From: Ceratobasidium sp. AG-K
Taxonomy: Eukaryota; Basidiomycota; Agaricomycetes; Cantharellales; Ceratobasidiaceae
Direction: 5' to 3'
Assembly (NCBI GenBank): GCA_037039685.1
Contig: JAWNGF010000001.1
Span: 2,666,001 to 2,730,000, forward strand
Length of the DNA: 64,000 nucleotides
Below, in pieces: positions 47,410 to 58,607 of this stretch; the stretch's first letter is position 1; each line of letters starts with the position of its first letter. The notes under the pieces were generated by a model. The model was not told the origin of the DNA, searched no databases, and was given only the letters and a program-made list of their open reading frames with translations. The position numbers and the translations under genes were made by a program.

Positions 47410-48329
47410 CTACCATGCCCAACCCGGACCCGGATTCCGTATGGGCTTGTCCTCTCTAACGAATCCTGGTCCAACGATCCTGTTTAATTTGTACTTGCGT
47501 TGTTGTTCCATTGTCTCGGCATGGGTCTTGCCTTCCTTCAATACGATAGACATCCGAGCAGAAGGGTGATGTTTGCGTCCTATCCTGCCACGGCCTTTGG
47601 GGTCCACACGTTTCAGGTATTGGCCTTTGGATACCCATGCTTCGGCTAACATTTTAAAGTGGTCTCAGTTTGAGAATTCTGTTGGTGAAGTATCACTGAC
47701 CAACGACCAATTTGTCTCTCGCAAGGCCCTTGTACATTTCGGCATGATCCCTCGCGAGGCACAGTGTGCTCTTGATTCGTTGAGCTGCCCGCTTGTCGCT
47801 AAATTCCATCTGCAGAATCGCCGAGTCAATAGGTTTCCCAGCAACTTGATTCGCAAGTAAGTTGAGTTTCCGTCTAGCGATCTTGAAGACTGCGGTCGAG
47901 TATTTATGCTACTTGTGATATGAATAAACCGATGGAATTTTATGCAACGAAATACCTGTGAATGCTTTATTTTTGGCCCAACGACCTGCTTCTCTACCGA
48001 GTCGAATAGACTAGCATTTTTGGGATCTTCCTGCTTGCTTGGATCCTCGGCAGCGCTTTCCGCCAAGTCCTCCTTTCGAGAGAAGTTGCCTCGAAAAAGA
48101 TCCGAGAAGGAAGGTATAAAAGAGACCCTACACGAGCACAGTAAGATTATTGAACAAGATATTATCTTGTGATCTCACCCTCGTTGACCAATGACGGTCC
48201 TGGCGGGAAGTGGTATCGCTCGCTTTATAGGAGCACGCAAGGCATTTTTACATGCTGGTGCAGGGCTAAAATAAATGGGCCGTCTGTTTACAAATCTCAT
48301 TAACTAGGCTTACCCAATCGTAATGGCAT
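47410..48329 (-). CDS. MRPL22: Mitochondrial large-subunit ribosomal protein L22 (uL22m)
   Basis: The likely start is the ATG at 48329. Splicing to an acceptor at CACCAG gives MPLRLACKNALRAPIKRAIP, an Arg/Lys-rich mitochondrial presequence. Later exons encode LANQVAGKPIDSAILQMEFS, DKRAAQRIKSTLCLARDHAE and EAWVSKGQYLKRVDPKGRGR, then HHPSARMSIVLKEGKT, the classic uL22 hairpin region lining the exit tunnel. The ending NPGPGWAW and stop are at 47410. About four introns. It shares a 256-base divergent promoter with YOS1. Confidence 0.88.
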
Positions 48330-48585
48330 AGTGATGGCTCTCAGTTCACAGCCGTTGAAGAAGTGTGCAAAGGATTGTATCGGCGCTAAGAGAGATGCCT
48401 ATGTCAGCAACTCAGGGCCCTCGTGCACAAACCAGCTCATGTGCACGACACCATCTTTCGTGAGCCCATAGAGCGCACTCAACCCATCCTGATCATCTCC
48501 ACGACGATAAATCCCGCGTTTTCTGGCTACTAGTATTGAAACTATAATCGCACAGTCTCGAAATATTATCTGAGGGTCTTTCACT
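48330..48585. promoter_or_regulatory. Divergent promoter of MRPL22 and YOS1
   Basis: Only 256 bases separate the two start codons, so both promoters must lie here. I see no clear TATA box or known motif. Confidence 0.5.
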
Positions 48586-48978
48586 ATGGTTTTAGGACTC
48601 GGCACCATCTTCTACGTGTCACTATTGTTGATTAATGCTATTGCTATACTGAGCGAGGAGAGATTTTTGGCAAGGAGTAAGTACCATCATATATTTAAGT
48701 CGGACTTACTGAACGGAGTGTTGTTACTAGTTGGCTGGTCGTCTGCTGGGCAGCAGCCGGGGCAGCAATACAACGTGCAATACGACAACACAGGCTTTGG
48801 TGACCAAGGAGGAGTAGGCGTCAAGTCCAAATTAATCAACTTGATTAGTGCTGTCCGGACACTACTAAGAAGTAAGTTAGAAGACACTACTCCACCATTC
48901 AACCTTTGACTTTTTTTTTTAGTTCCTTTGATAATAGTAAACATCGTCGTTATCTTGTACGAACTAGTTCTAGGTTAA
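48586..48978 (+). CDS. YOS1: YOS1/IER3IP1-family ER-Golgi transport protein
   Basis: Three exons (48586-48676, 48731-48871, 48923-48978) encode 95 residues. The N-terminal membrane segment (MVLGLGTIFYVSLLLINAIA) is followed by ILSEERFLARIGWS, the invariant YOS1 stretch, then KSKLINLISAVRTLLRIP and a second hydrophobic end (LIIVNIVVILYELVLG). Yos1 joins the Yip1-Yif1 complex and is needed for vesicle traffic from the endoplasmic reticulum to the Golgi. Length compares with 82-87 residues in human and yeast; the extra residues are the Gly/Gln-rich middle loop. Splice joins all restore conserved codons. Confidence 0.95.
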
Positions 48979-49453
48979 TCGATTTAAGCAGTGGCTTATG
49001 ATCGACACAGAGCGTGATTGTAGTAACGGCACCTCATTCTCACGCCTGATAGGCTACATGAGTTGGCACGGTTGAGATCCGGTAATGTACACATAGCTAC
49101 GTATGCATGTCTATGTTTCTCGAACGTCCCCTGCTTTTTATGACTGGGCTCTTCAAGGCCAATCACGTGTCGGCGGGGCTGGTTTGTCACCACATGCGTT
49201 GCAAACGTAGTACCCCTATTTTCACCTCCTTGTATCTCCCTCCATCATCCTCGGGCAGCGGGCGCCATTCATTTCTATTGAACCTATTTATAACTTAGGC
49301 AGCATACCTGCCATTTCATACAGGCTCTCTTTTAGAGAACAACAGCATAGACAACGATCTGAAACACGCTTGGTGGGGTTAATCGACGGGCCGCCAGTGT
49401 GTGTCCCAGACCCCGATTTTTGGGAACCGGGTGTTCATTTATTTTACTGGAGA
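48979..49453. other. Intergenic region between YOS1 and the serine-rich membrane protein
   Basis: About 475 bases, likely YOS1 3' end plus the promoter of the next gene. Nothing else is recognised. Confidence 0.45.
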
Positions 49454-51392
49454 ATGGTGCTTCCCAACCTTTTTGTTGCCTTGTTCCTCGTTGGTGCTTG
49501 TTCAATCGGAAGCGCGACCAGGACAGCCCAACAACTACGACGTCCTCAAGATTGGTACCAGCCGCAATCGTATCCTGCAACTATCCACCGCCGTCAGACT
49601 CCAATTGTGATTTCTCCGCCGAGGACGCCCCTAATCCCCCAGCTAACGTCTAGTCTCAACTACTGGTGGCCGTATGGCTCTAATGGAGTCAATCCAACAG
49701 CAACATCAGCGTCTGTGCTACCGACTAGCACTAATGAAGTGGATGACACTGACACTATGGACGAAGCGACAACGGGAGTTAGTGGCTCAATCGTATCCAC
49801 GATAACGACGCCTTCGTCGCTGTCGTCTCGCTTGTCACCCTCGCGGTCCCCGACAACCACTGACACGACTACTTCGGAGACTTCTGCTCTGCCTACAGGA
49901 AGCATCATTGAAACACCTGATTCCAAGGGCGGAGCGTTCAAAGTAACATCTTTGTTGCCGCTGTTTATTATTACTGGAGTTCTTTTTGTCGCAACTATGG
50001 TCGGGTGGGTGTATGGAAGATGTGCATCTTGTTGTCGACGTCGTTGCGAACCCGTACCAGGCGGACCAGATATCGGTGGGAGTCCTTACGAATCTAGGCT
50101 CAATGGACCCGACTCTACGAGTCCTATGCGTTCTCTTGGAGTGGGGTGGGTGGATGCATCTCGTCTATACAGCCGGGACAACCTAGTGCGTCAGGATTAT
50201 CACGTTATTCAGATAAATCGTCCAAACGAACCCACTGGAACACCCTCAAAGAGCAAGCATCACACACAAGATTCCCCTAGTTGGTTTCGTTATATGGCCT
50301 CTGGAGGGAAACACCCTCTTAACTCACAGGACGGCCAGGCGGGACTCATCCCGCCGTTCACAAACTGCCAGGTATATGCGCAAGCTTCAGCGCATGATCT
50401 TAGTAGCGACTCTCTGTACAAATCCTCTTGGAAATCCCAGTCACCCAAACATCTGCGGGTGATCAACGGGTCACCAAGTACACTTGCGGGTAGGACCGGC
50501 GTGCGATCACCCATGACGAGCGCCCACCCGACGTCACACCTTTCCGCCTCTCGCCACACATCCATTCGTCGCAAGATCTTGAACAAAGCGCGTACAAATA
50601 ATGAGGAGGATATTTTAGCCACTACCGCTCTGGTGGGAGCTTTCAAAGAGTTCAACGACGAAGAGGAAGTGGCCGAGGACGACTGGGTCGTGTTCAACGG
50701 GGACCCCCAAAAACAACATCCAACTCCAAGATACTCGTCGGCAAGCCCGAACTCCAGCTCGCCAACCTGGTCTCATGCCCCCGAAATACACCGCGCTCGG
50801 ATGCATAGGCTTCGCACAGCTGCGCAATCAGTACGACCGGGTTCGGTACCCGTGCCGAGCGCATCAAACTCTGTCGACGCTGTACATCCGCTCCCACCCA
50901 CTCCCGAGCTGCTGCTATCACCACCTCTTCAGCCTCACCTATTTTTTCACTAGCCTTAGCTACACCTCGGATCAGACAGGTTCTTCTCCCAAGGGAACAA
51001 TCTCGTTTGTCAGGAGCAAAGTGAGTCGGGACCTGAGCAGGCACTCTGGCGAACTGGGTTTGACCCAGAGTGACCCATTCGGACCGTGCGTGCCGCTAGC
51101 ATTAGGGGCGAACCGTAGACAAAAGGGAAAAGCCCGCCCACAAAGGCCCATGGAATCCACTGAAACTCTTCCTCTCAGCCCCGAGCTAAGAGGTGCAGCG
51201 ATGACTAGACTTGATGAGATCATGAAGACCAGCTGGAGCACACGTAACTTTGCTGGTGCACCTCAGAGTCCTACCCTTTATGGCGCATTAAGCCCGACCA
51301 TGGGATACCACGCTCACGAATTGAAGAACAGCACTTCTGGGATCGAGGGCCTCCTTACCAACCAAACAGAGCGGCGAGGACAGTTGGATTAA
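49454..51392 (+). CDS. Serine/threonine-rich single-pass membrane protein
   Basis: The start is the ATG at 49454 with a signal peptide (MVLPNLFVALFLVGACSIGS). The outer part is Ser/Thr-rich and probably O-glycosylated (49.7-49.9 kb). One membrane helix (VTSLLPLFIITGVLFVATMV) is followed by a Cys/Arg patch (GRCASCCRRRCEP) and a long cytoplasmic tail with Ser/Pro motifs. The layout recalls fungal wall-stress sensors, but the Cys-rich WSC head is absent. The first frame runs to 50953, while clearly coding sequence continues in another frame to 51392 (QRPMESTETLPLSPELRG, GAPQSPTLYGALSPTMGYH). The link around 50880-51110 needs an intron (GTGAGT donor near 51020), a frame slip, or both. I could not resolve it. 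Confidence 0.65.
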
Positions 51393-51613
51393 TTGGCTAA
51401 TATCTGGTGTACGCTTTTACCATTGAGCATGTTACTTAGCATTATTTACAAATACTGAAACGTTTCATTGAAACTTCGCGACCGCGAGCCTTGTACGCCA
51501 CTCTGATGCCGAGAGGTGTTGAATAGGAGCTAAGTACAATGCACTAATGTAACCAAAGAATACCAACAGTCCACTACATATTAAAACAGTCCATACAAGC
51601 GGGACACTCATAC

Positions 51614-53429
51614 TCATGGAACGAGGGAGCTCCTAGCAGACGGTACTTGTTGGTACACAGCGCCAGGAGGGCGAAGATGTCCCAGCGCAAATCCAGAGAG
51701 GCCAGAATCTTCTGGCGCTGATCTGGTAGTCACTTCATGTTTACGCTTGAAAAACACAAAATAGACCATGGTGCCAATTACCAGAAGCAGGAGCACGGTA
51801 CAAACAGCAAGCAGGCTGAGTAATATTTCCGCGTAACGGAGAAGCCGATCAATTTTGCCCGAGTTAACAGAGACACTGGACGAGGAAGATGTGAAGCTGG
51901 AAGTGGAGGACTGTGCGTTGGAGATTTGGTTGGCTTCGTTGGCTGATCCACCACGAAGTTGATGGAATTCTTGCGAGGCTGTTGTGGCATTTGTAATCGA
52001 GAGAAGTTTCACGTATGGGTTACCCATGACGGTGCCTTGATCGTCCTCAAAATCGCCCAGATCGTATAAGCTGTAAACGTTGCGCAAGAACATATCACCA
52101 AGCAATATGTCAAACTCGCCTGCTCCAACCGAAAAGGATTGAGGTATAAACGTCCCATAGCAGGTGCTATTATCAGTTGGCTCAACGAAGGCGAGATGAT
52201 ATCCAGGGGGTGGATAGGGAAACGCCGGCCGCCGATGGAAAGTCCAACGTTGACTTCTTCCTTGCACGGTACAACCCATTGGCCCAAGGTAGACGAGAAC
52301 GTGGCGCCAGGAATTGAGGAATAAAGATTCTTGCAAAACTCTTCGGAAGCATACGAATAACTTGTCCCACTGTGAAATGATGTGAGCGAATCATAATGAG
52401 AAAGTAAATGTCGTTTATACCTGTCTAACAGCGCTACCGCCTTTCCACTGGGCACACCAGAAACAGCACTAGTAAACGAGTGGCTTATCGCTCCAGTAGT
52501 ATCATAGCCATCGAGAAGCACCGTCCAACGGGTGGGATTGATCACCGGCCAGGTGGGTAGTACATCAGTCGCTGTGATGGCCGCTTCATACTCCGGCTCC
52601 AATTCGCCAACTGTGAATGAGCCTTCCGATTCGACTCCCAGAGAGGTTTCCGAGCGTTGGAGAAGAAATGCAACAAAATTTGGGGTTGATGGGCTCTGAG
52701 AAAAGACATTGTACAAGAGAGTACGCCCCCACGAGCTCCCCGTACTATTGACGAGGTGATCGATAGTTGAAAGTGAATTGAGCCCCAGCCCAAGTAATCC
52801 TTCAGCGCCCCAATTGAGAATAGGGTTATTCGAGGATGTTGCCATCAAGAAGGCCTGTGAGGAAACATTGAAACTTTGAGAGGTTCGTTAAGGACATATT
52901 AATAAAGCATAAAAAGAGAGAGACTCACCCCGCAAACGAAATGTCGGCTTGAGAAACCGGACCAGCAGCCCAGCCTATACCATATGTGATATTCGCTGAA
53001 ATGCTCTTGCGCTCGAATGAGCTTGAGCATCACTTGCCAACCATACAAACTTACAGATGCTTGGCTCCCGGTTATCTCGTTGCTTCTAATCCATAAATCG
53101 CTACTTCCGGTATCAATTTGTACTGCATAATCTTTCCAAGCAAGTTTGAGCATGGTCTTTGAATCGTCACCTATGTACTCACCTCTTCCGGCTACCGTGA
53201 CGGTGGCCATGTAGACAATATCTCGTACCGAGAAAATATCATTGTCGTCTCCGGTAACCGCTGCGTGTATTATCGTCGAAAGACGAGATTCAGTCCCAGG
53301 CCGCGTAACATTAAACAAGCTTCCAGATCTGTGAGCAGTACTCCGAGAGTAGATCCTAGAGGATGGTACTCGTAACCCCCGCACAGCGCATGTTCCAAGC
53401 AACGCAACGACGAGTTCCGCAAAGACCAT
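51614..53429 (-). CDS. Membrane-anchored pepsin-like aspartic protease
   Basis: The ATG at 53429 opens a signal peptide (MVFAELVVALLGTCAVRG). The two active-site motifs are present: VQIDTGSSDLWI in the first lobe and ALLDSGTSYSYASEEF in the second, the latter restored by splicing across an intron at about 52378-52426. EGLLGLGLNSLS and ESEGSFTVGELEP are also pepsin-fold marks. After the second lobe come a Ser-rich stalk, one membrane helix (LLSLLAVCTVLLLLVIGTMV) and a short basic-acidic tail. This build resembles membrane-attached A1 proteases such as yapsins and fungal CtsD types, which act on surface or wall proteins. Four or five introns. Confidence 0.87.
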
Positions 53430-53677
53430 TGTAGAACCAAAAGAGTGTTGTTGAACGAGTGGCTGCGGTGCGACTTGCACTCAATGTGAAACGCGTGGGG
53501 TGTGTAGAACGATGTTGGCAACCACGGAGCGAGACTCAGAGGTGGTCGCGACTCCAATGTTCCTCCCTCGACCAAACTCGGACGGGCCGAGTCCGATAAC
53601 CAACCGGGATCACAAACAAACATGGCAACTTCAAATACACACAGAACAGCGAAGATTTAATTATCAGTACGCAGGAA

Positions 53678-55537
53678 CTACATATCGTCCTTATGACGGG
53701 CAATAGCATTCTTTGGAACATCTGTTCGTAGTTTGTCTAGCCGGATAGTTAAATCGTGAAAGGCAGAAACTGTACTGAGGCCACTAAATTCTTCAAGGAT
53801 CTGCTTCACTAAATCACCTAGGGCATTTTGGAATACCAAGCGCCTTTCGGCTCTCCCTGGGCTAACTTTAGTAGCGTATTCTGCATAGCTCTCCGCCGAG
53901 TTCTTTGGCCACAGAGTTACAACATAATAGACTGCATCCAAAGCCTGTCGAAGCTGTCGCTCGTGCAACCGCTCATCTTCGGGCTTTAAAACGTAAGCGG
54001 ATTTGAGGACCATGTAGATGGTTTCAGCGTCGATACTCCGCCCACTATTTACCGTCCCAGCCAGTCGCTTCGTCAGCTCCTTCGTGGTATCCCAGTCCTT
54101 TGCGGCCAAGCAAGCCCGGAAAGCGAGACACCATGTACTGCTACCAGGCTCCACACGAAGGCCGTCTCGAAGAGCCCCCTCCCGTAGCATCCAGTCAATG
54201 GTCTGCCGGATCTTGAGTGTGTCACCCTGATCAGCGTATGTCTTGAGTAGGTGGTGCATCGCGCCAGTAGTCACAGCGGAGCGGTGTGGATGATTTCGAG
54301 TACGAAGGGTGTCAATAAGTCGTTGGGTGAGATCTGGCCGCTTCGCGCCATCGTAAATGGTGAACACAGAATCGACCAACCGAGGGTTCAGATCCAAGTT
54401 GGGGTCAAGAGTTGCACCAGGTTCTAGTCCCTTGACGATACGATCGTCGACAATGCCCAAAGCCAATTCGTATTCCTCCTCTCCGCCCCCCTGAAGAGCC
54501 CGCAATACCGCGGTCAACAGATGAGCGTCGACTGGGAAAGGCTGCCGCTCAAGAGCTCGGAGGGTCATCCGCCAGAGTAGTTTGGCGTCTGAGGCGTTTC
54601 GTGCCTGAACACCGGGATCAATATCCGAGGGCGAGGAGGAATCGGCGTCGCCATCGGGACGTGCATTCTTGCCTCGCTTAGCAAAAGCGACGAACATGGT
54701 TGTGAATACGTATTGGTTGGGTGCGAGTGGGCCCTCCGAGCTTAGCTCGTAGAAAGTATCCCAGATTGCTTGGTATGCGTTGGCGTTGGCGAGTACAGTG
54801 ATATATGCAGCTGCGGGGTGTATCATTGTAACCCGTCTGAGGAGCGATTCGGTTCGAGTAGTTGTGACAAGGTCCACCCAGCTCTTGTAAAACTTTTGGG
54901 CCCGTTCGAGATGCATAGGTGTAAGGACTTCCGGGTTGGCCTTCGCATAGGCAGATAAAAAGGTCACATACGTCACTGATGATGGCCCTACTCCTCGCTT
55001 TTTCATCTGTAATAAGAACATAAATATCGTGTGATCAATCGAATATGTATAATAGTCACCCACCTGCTGATATAGTTCCCATGCCAAGTTATAGCGTTGA
55101 TCCTCCAGAGCCTGTTTGACAACTATATTCCACGCAGTGGGGCCCTGTAAACCGCACGGAGCGCTTCTGCAGACTTCAATCGCCCCATCCAGGTCACCGG
55201 AGTCGCAAAGCTCTTTTACTTTCTTGGCAATATGAACTTCGCGAAATTTTCCTTTGACCCGATTGGTACTTGAGGTACGAAAGGACGGCCTCTCACGGTT
55301 GGTAGTTGGCTCTGGGCGTTCTCCCGGAGAACTTAGACGAGCTCTCTGTTTCAGGTCGGCCTTCTCTGTTTTTTCCGTTCTACTCTGCGCGCGAAAAGAC
55401 GTCCGTGGGGCTACAGCTGTAGCGGAGCACAGGTGACCGGTCGATCCAAAGCCTCGGAAATGAACAGCGAGACTGGCTGGTTGACCAGAGGCCTTTGTCA
55501 AGGATTCAAGTACCTTTGAAGATACCCTTGAATACAT
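53678..55537 (-). CDS. Pentatricopeptide-repeat protein, probably mitochondrial
   Basis: The first ATG in frame is at 55537 (MYSRVSSKVLESLTKASGQP), an Arg/Ser-rich presequence. With the intron at 55007-55063 removed the protein has 600 residues. Helical pairs of PPR type are seen throughout, such as GPTAWNIVVKQALEDQRYNL, SSVTYVTFLSAYAKANPEVL and NQYVFTTMFVAFAKRGK, plus a C-terminal helical part ending NAIARHKDDM. PPR proteins bind organelle RNA and act in mitochondrial transcript stability or translation; no target can be named. The intron is 57 bases and has no stop in frame, so its retention would simply insert 19 residues. Confidence 0.85.
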   Translation of the reverse strand: MYSRVSSKVLESLTKASGQPASLAVHFRGFGSTGHLCSATAVAPRTSFRAQSRTEKTEKADLKQRARLSSPGERPEPTTNRERPSFRTSSTNRVKGKFREVHIAKKVKELCDSGDLDGAIEVCRSAPCGLQGPTAWNIVVKQALEDQRYNLAWELYQQVGDYYTYSIDHTIFMFLLQMKKRGVGPSSVTYVTFLSAYAKANPEVLTPMHLERAQKFYKSWVDLVTTTRTESLLRRVTMIHPAAAYITVLANANAYQAIWDTFYELSSEGPLAPNQYVFTTMFVAFAKRGKNARPDGDADSSSPSDIDPGVQARNASDAKLLWRMTLRALERQPFPVDAHLLTAVLRALQGGGEEEYELALGIVDDRIVKGLEPGATLDPNLDLNPRLVDSVFTIYDGAKRPDLTQRLIDTLRTRNHPHRSAVTTGAMHHLLKTYADQGDTLKIRQTIDWMLREGALRDGLRVEPGSSTWCLAFRACLAAKDWDTTKELTKRLAGTVNSGRSIDAETIYMVLKSAYVLKPEDERLHERQLRQALDAVYYVVTLWPKNSAESYAEYATKVSPGRAERRLVFQNALGDLVKQILEEFSGLSTVSAFHDLTIRLDKLRTDVPKNAIARHKDDM

Positions 55538-56069
55538 TTGTAAGGCAGCAGTAGTCCTGCTCGCACAGTCCCTTGGTAGCGTTGTTTGGTTGGAGGGTGG
55601 TTTTGTAAGTGGTGGGAGCAAAAAAGAGTTTAGCACGTGACATGATTGATCGAGGTTCAGCCCGTGATAGAATTGCTATCAAACGAAATTAAATTTAGTA
55701 TATTAATGCGCCCGTTCCTTGGTCTTCCGGTCGTGACTGTCCCCAAATTCCCAAAATAATTCAGCCTCCCATGAGTGAGGCTGGGCTTAGTGTCATGATA
55801 CTTACGCCTGTATTCGGTCCATGTTTTGGAATTCCCCTAGAAGCATCCATTGTGTCGGGCAGTTGGTGCACGGGGTTGGGAGGCGGACTGTCTGTTCGTG
55901 TCATCTATCCAATACTGCTTTCGTACGTTTACTGACTCGTAAACGAAGGAGTAAATTCCATTTTATGCGCCTGGATGTATACCCGGACTCCCGCTTCCAA
56001 GCTGGCCTATAAAGCAGGGATGCGTGCCCTCTATCAGCCACCCCTCCCTCTAAAGGCACTACTAGGCGT
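55538..56069. other. Divergent intergenic region of the PPR and P450 genes
   Basis: About 530 bases containing both promoters. The minus frame of the PPR gene is open some way upstream but without an ATG. No motif is recognised. Confidence 0.45.
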
Positions 56070-58131
56070 ATGTTCGAAAGCCCTGTGACCTCTGAATTTA
56101 TGGTGCCTTGGCAAAGCGGCCTGTGCTATTTTGCAGGTGCTTGGACTGTTCTATGGTTCCTAGCGGTCTGTGTCCCCGTTCACACAGTCCCTGCTAATTA
56201 GCTGACAGTTGTATATTCCTTAGCGTTTCTATAATTTGTACTTCCATCCTCTCAAACGCATCCCTGGCCCGCTTCTTCCTGCTGCTACAACACTGTGGAT
56301 TCGCTGGCAGAGATGGAAGGGTGAACTCTCGTTCACTGCCGACGGTCTACTGGCAGTGAGTTTCGGACATCACGCTCACGCCAACGATTGAGAACCACCT
56401 CGTTTATAGATATATGGTCCTATCATTCGTATCTCACCGAACATGGTACTCGTCAATGACCCTACAGCCGTTTCAGCTGCTTTTGCAAAGCAAAATCTGG
56501 ATACTGCTCCGCAAGCAATTCGTGCTCTCCGAATTGGTGGCCATGACTGGACCGTTACTTATCCGTAAGAGTTCACTCATTCACACGCATTCCCCCGACT
56601 AAAAATATGTGAAAAGTCATATGGACATCGCTCGTCCCCGTCGTCGTCCTGTTATGGCAGCAACAACCACACGTCATCTCAAGTACTGGCTCCCCCTATT
56701 TGAGACTTATGTAGGCGATATGATCTCAAATATTACGCGGTTCAACGGCGAAGAGTCGGTAGACATTGTCCATCAGCTCCGGATCGTGACACTCTATATC
56801 AGCCAGGTTATTCTTGGAGGAGCGTCTGTTCGCCTCAAAGGCGATGAGTTTCCCGAGGCTGTTGGCGAGTATAACTTCCTTGTCGTGTGGCGACTCGTGT
56901 TCCCCGAATGGATGATCAATTGGCTGCGGTATGGTCCATCTGCCAAGGCGCGATACCGTATCAAATCAAGCGATCTCTTATACAAGGCATGTCGAACGCA
57001 TGACACGCGATAGCTTAAGACTCATATGTAGGAATCACGTAGCTCGGAGAGGACTTGTATAAGCAAGCCGAGGCAACAAGTGGACCGATAGACGAAGAAG
57101 AAGCCCCTAGCGTTTACCAGTTGTTTACCCAGAGCGAAAAGGGAGAACGAGTTAAATGGACTCATACGGAAATGAGCGCAGAAATGGCGGGCCAACTGTG
57201 AGCGTTCAGTTCTCTATGTTTCGCCGAGAAATACTGATTTTAAGCAATAGACTAGCAGCAACTGAGACCACCTCGTCGACCATTGCGTAAGTTCAGCTTA
57301 AAGATTTATCATGGTGAATAGATTCTAACCATGTAGACAAGGTTTATCATGTACGAATTGGCCAAGAACCCAGGACTTATCGAGCGTTTGTTTCTGGAAC
57401 TTCGAACCGTTGCAGGGAACAACGAGCTTGACACATTGAAGCTCCTGGTATGTCAGTTTCAGCTGAAATGTTTTCATTATCTTCTTGTTCATGACACTGC
57501 GCAGGATGGGACTATCAAAGAGGGGCTACGTTTTCGGCCGCCTGTTGCCCTGACCGGGAGCCGTACGGTACCCAAGGTAAGCCATTCATCCTAGAGTCGA
57601 TGTCAGTGCCCCCCTTGCTTATTACTGCAACGCAATAGGGTGGAATGGAAGTTATGGGATACTTTGTACCTGAAGGAACTGTCCTTACTACTCAAGCTCT
57701 GAGCATATGTAGGCAGAGACCAGATCTATTCCCAAACGCGGATGTTTTGTAAGTGCGGTATCTCTTGAGTTCAATAACCCAGTCTAATACTCTCAATAAA
57801 AGTGACCCTTCTCGTTGGCTCGAAGCTGAATACCTGGACGAACGTCGCAAGCTACTAGTCCCCTTCGGAGTTGGTACCCGTCGATGCCCAGGCGGAAAGT
57901 AAGTCCCAGTATTCGGACTTTAGGCGTCATCGTAACTCATGCTACACCAATCACCCCAGCTTGGCCGTATACCAGATGCGTCTAATTATTGCGGCTCTTA
58001 TTCGCTCCTTCAGAATCACGGTTGCTCCTGAAACAACTCCTGAGTCTATGCGCCCTTTCGAAGCCAACGGGTTTCGTTCCCGATACGACAAGTGTCACTT
58101 GGTTTTTATTCCTCGTATGACTGAAGCTTGA
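56070..58131 (+). CDS. Cytochrome P450 monooxygenase
   Basis: The start is the ATG at 56070, with a membrane anchor (GLCYFAGAWTVLWFLA). Next come RFYNLYFHPLKRIPGP, YGPIIRISPNMVLVNDP, the I-helix threonines (AATETTSSTIAF), the ExxR motif in KEGLRFRPPV, a PERF-like DPSRWLEAEYL and the heme signature FGVGTRRCPGG, with the cysteine ligand in place. All hallmarks are intact, so a functional enzyme of the fungal E-class type is expected; the substrate is unknown. Introns number at least nine. One at 56987-57042 is GC-AG (donor AAG|GCATGT), supported because it alone joins DLLYK to LGEDLYKQ in frame. No biosynthetic cluster partners flank it. Confidence 0.9.
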
Positions 58132-58607
58132 AGTATTTCCCCCAATCTGTAACCTCCAGAACCCGAAATGCTCTGACGTCAATCGAATGACTTTACCACT
58201 TGATAGCTGATGGCCGTGACGGTCGCTTCCAGTGTATGCAGATGACGAGTACAGTACGTTGTACTTCGGCACTCACGATGCGATGCATAGCCCATATCGC
58301 CCAGAAAGTAAGATTTGCGGAGACACATTCACAATGAAAATAAAATATGAACATGAACATGGTTTGTGCGAGCCAACCAACTCTGGGTTGTATGGGCCCA
58401 GTTGCCCGTCACTAATCATCAGCTGATAGTCAATTTAAACACAATGTATGCGCTTGGTTAGTGATGGCCACTTATCGCCACGTAGTTTTACCTCGTGCTC
58501 TAATTGATCGAAGCTCATACATTTGCAAAATAACCACCAGTCATCTCCCACGAATACAGTGTAATATTTAGTAGTCATAACACAAGATATATTTTGAAGT
58601 TTGAGCT
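58132..58607. other. Convergent 3' region of the P450 and OST1 genes
   Basis: About 475 bases, AT-rich, without coding or RNA features. Confidence 0.5.
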
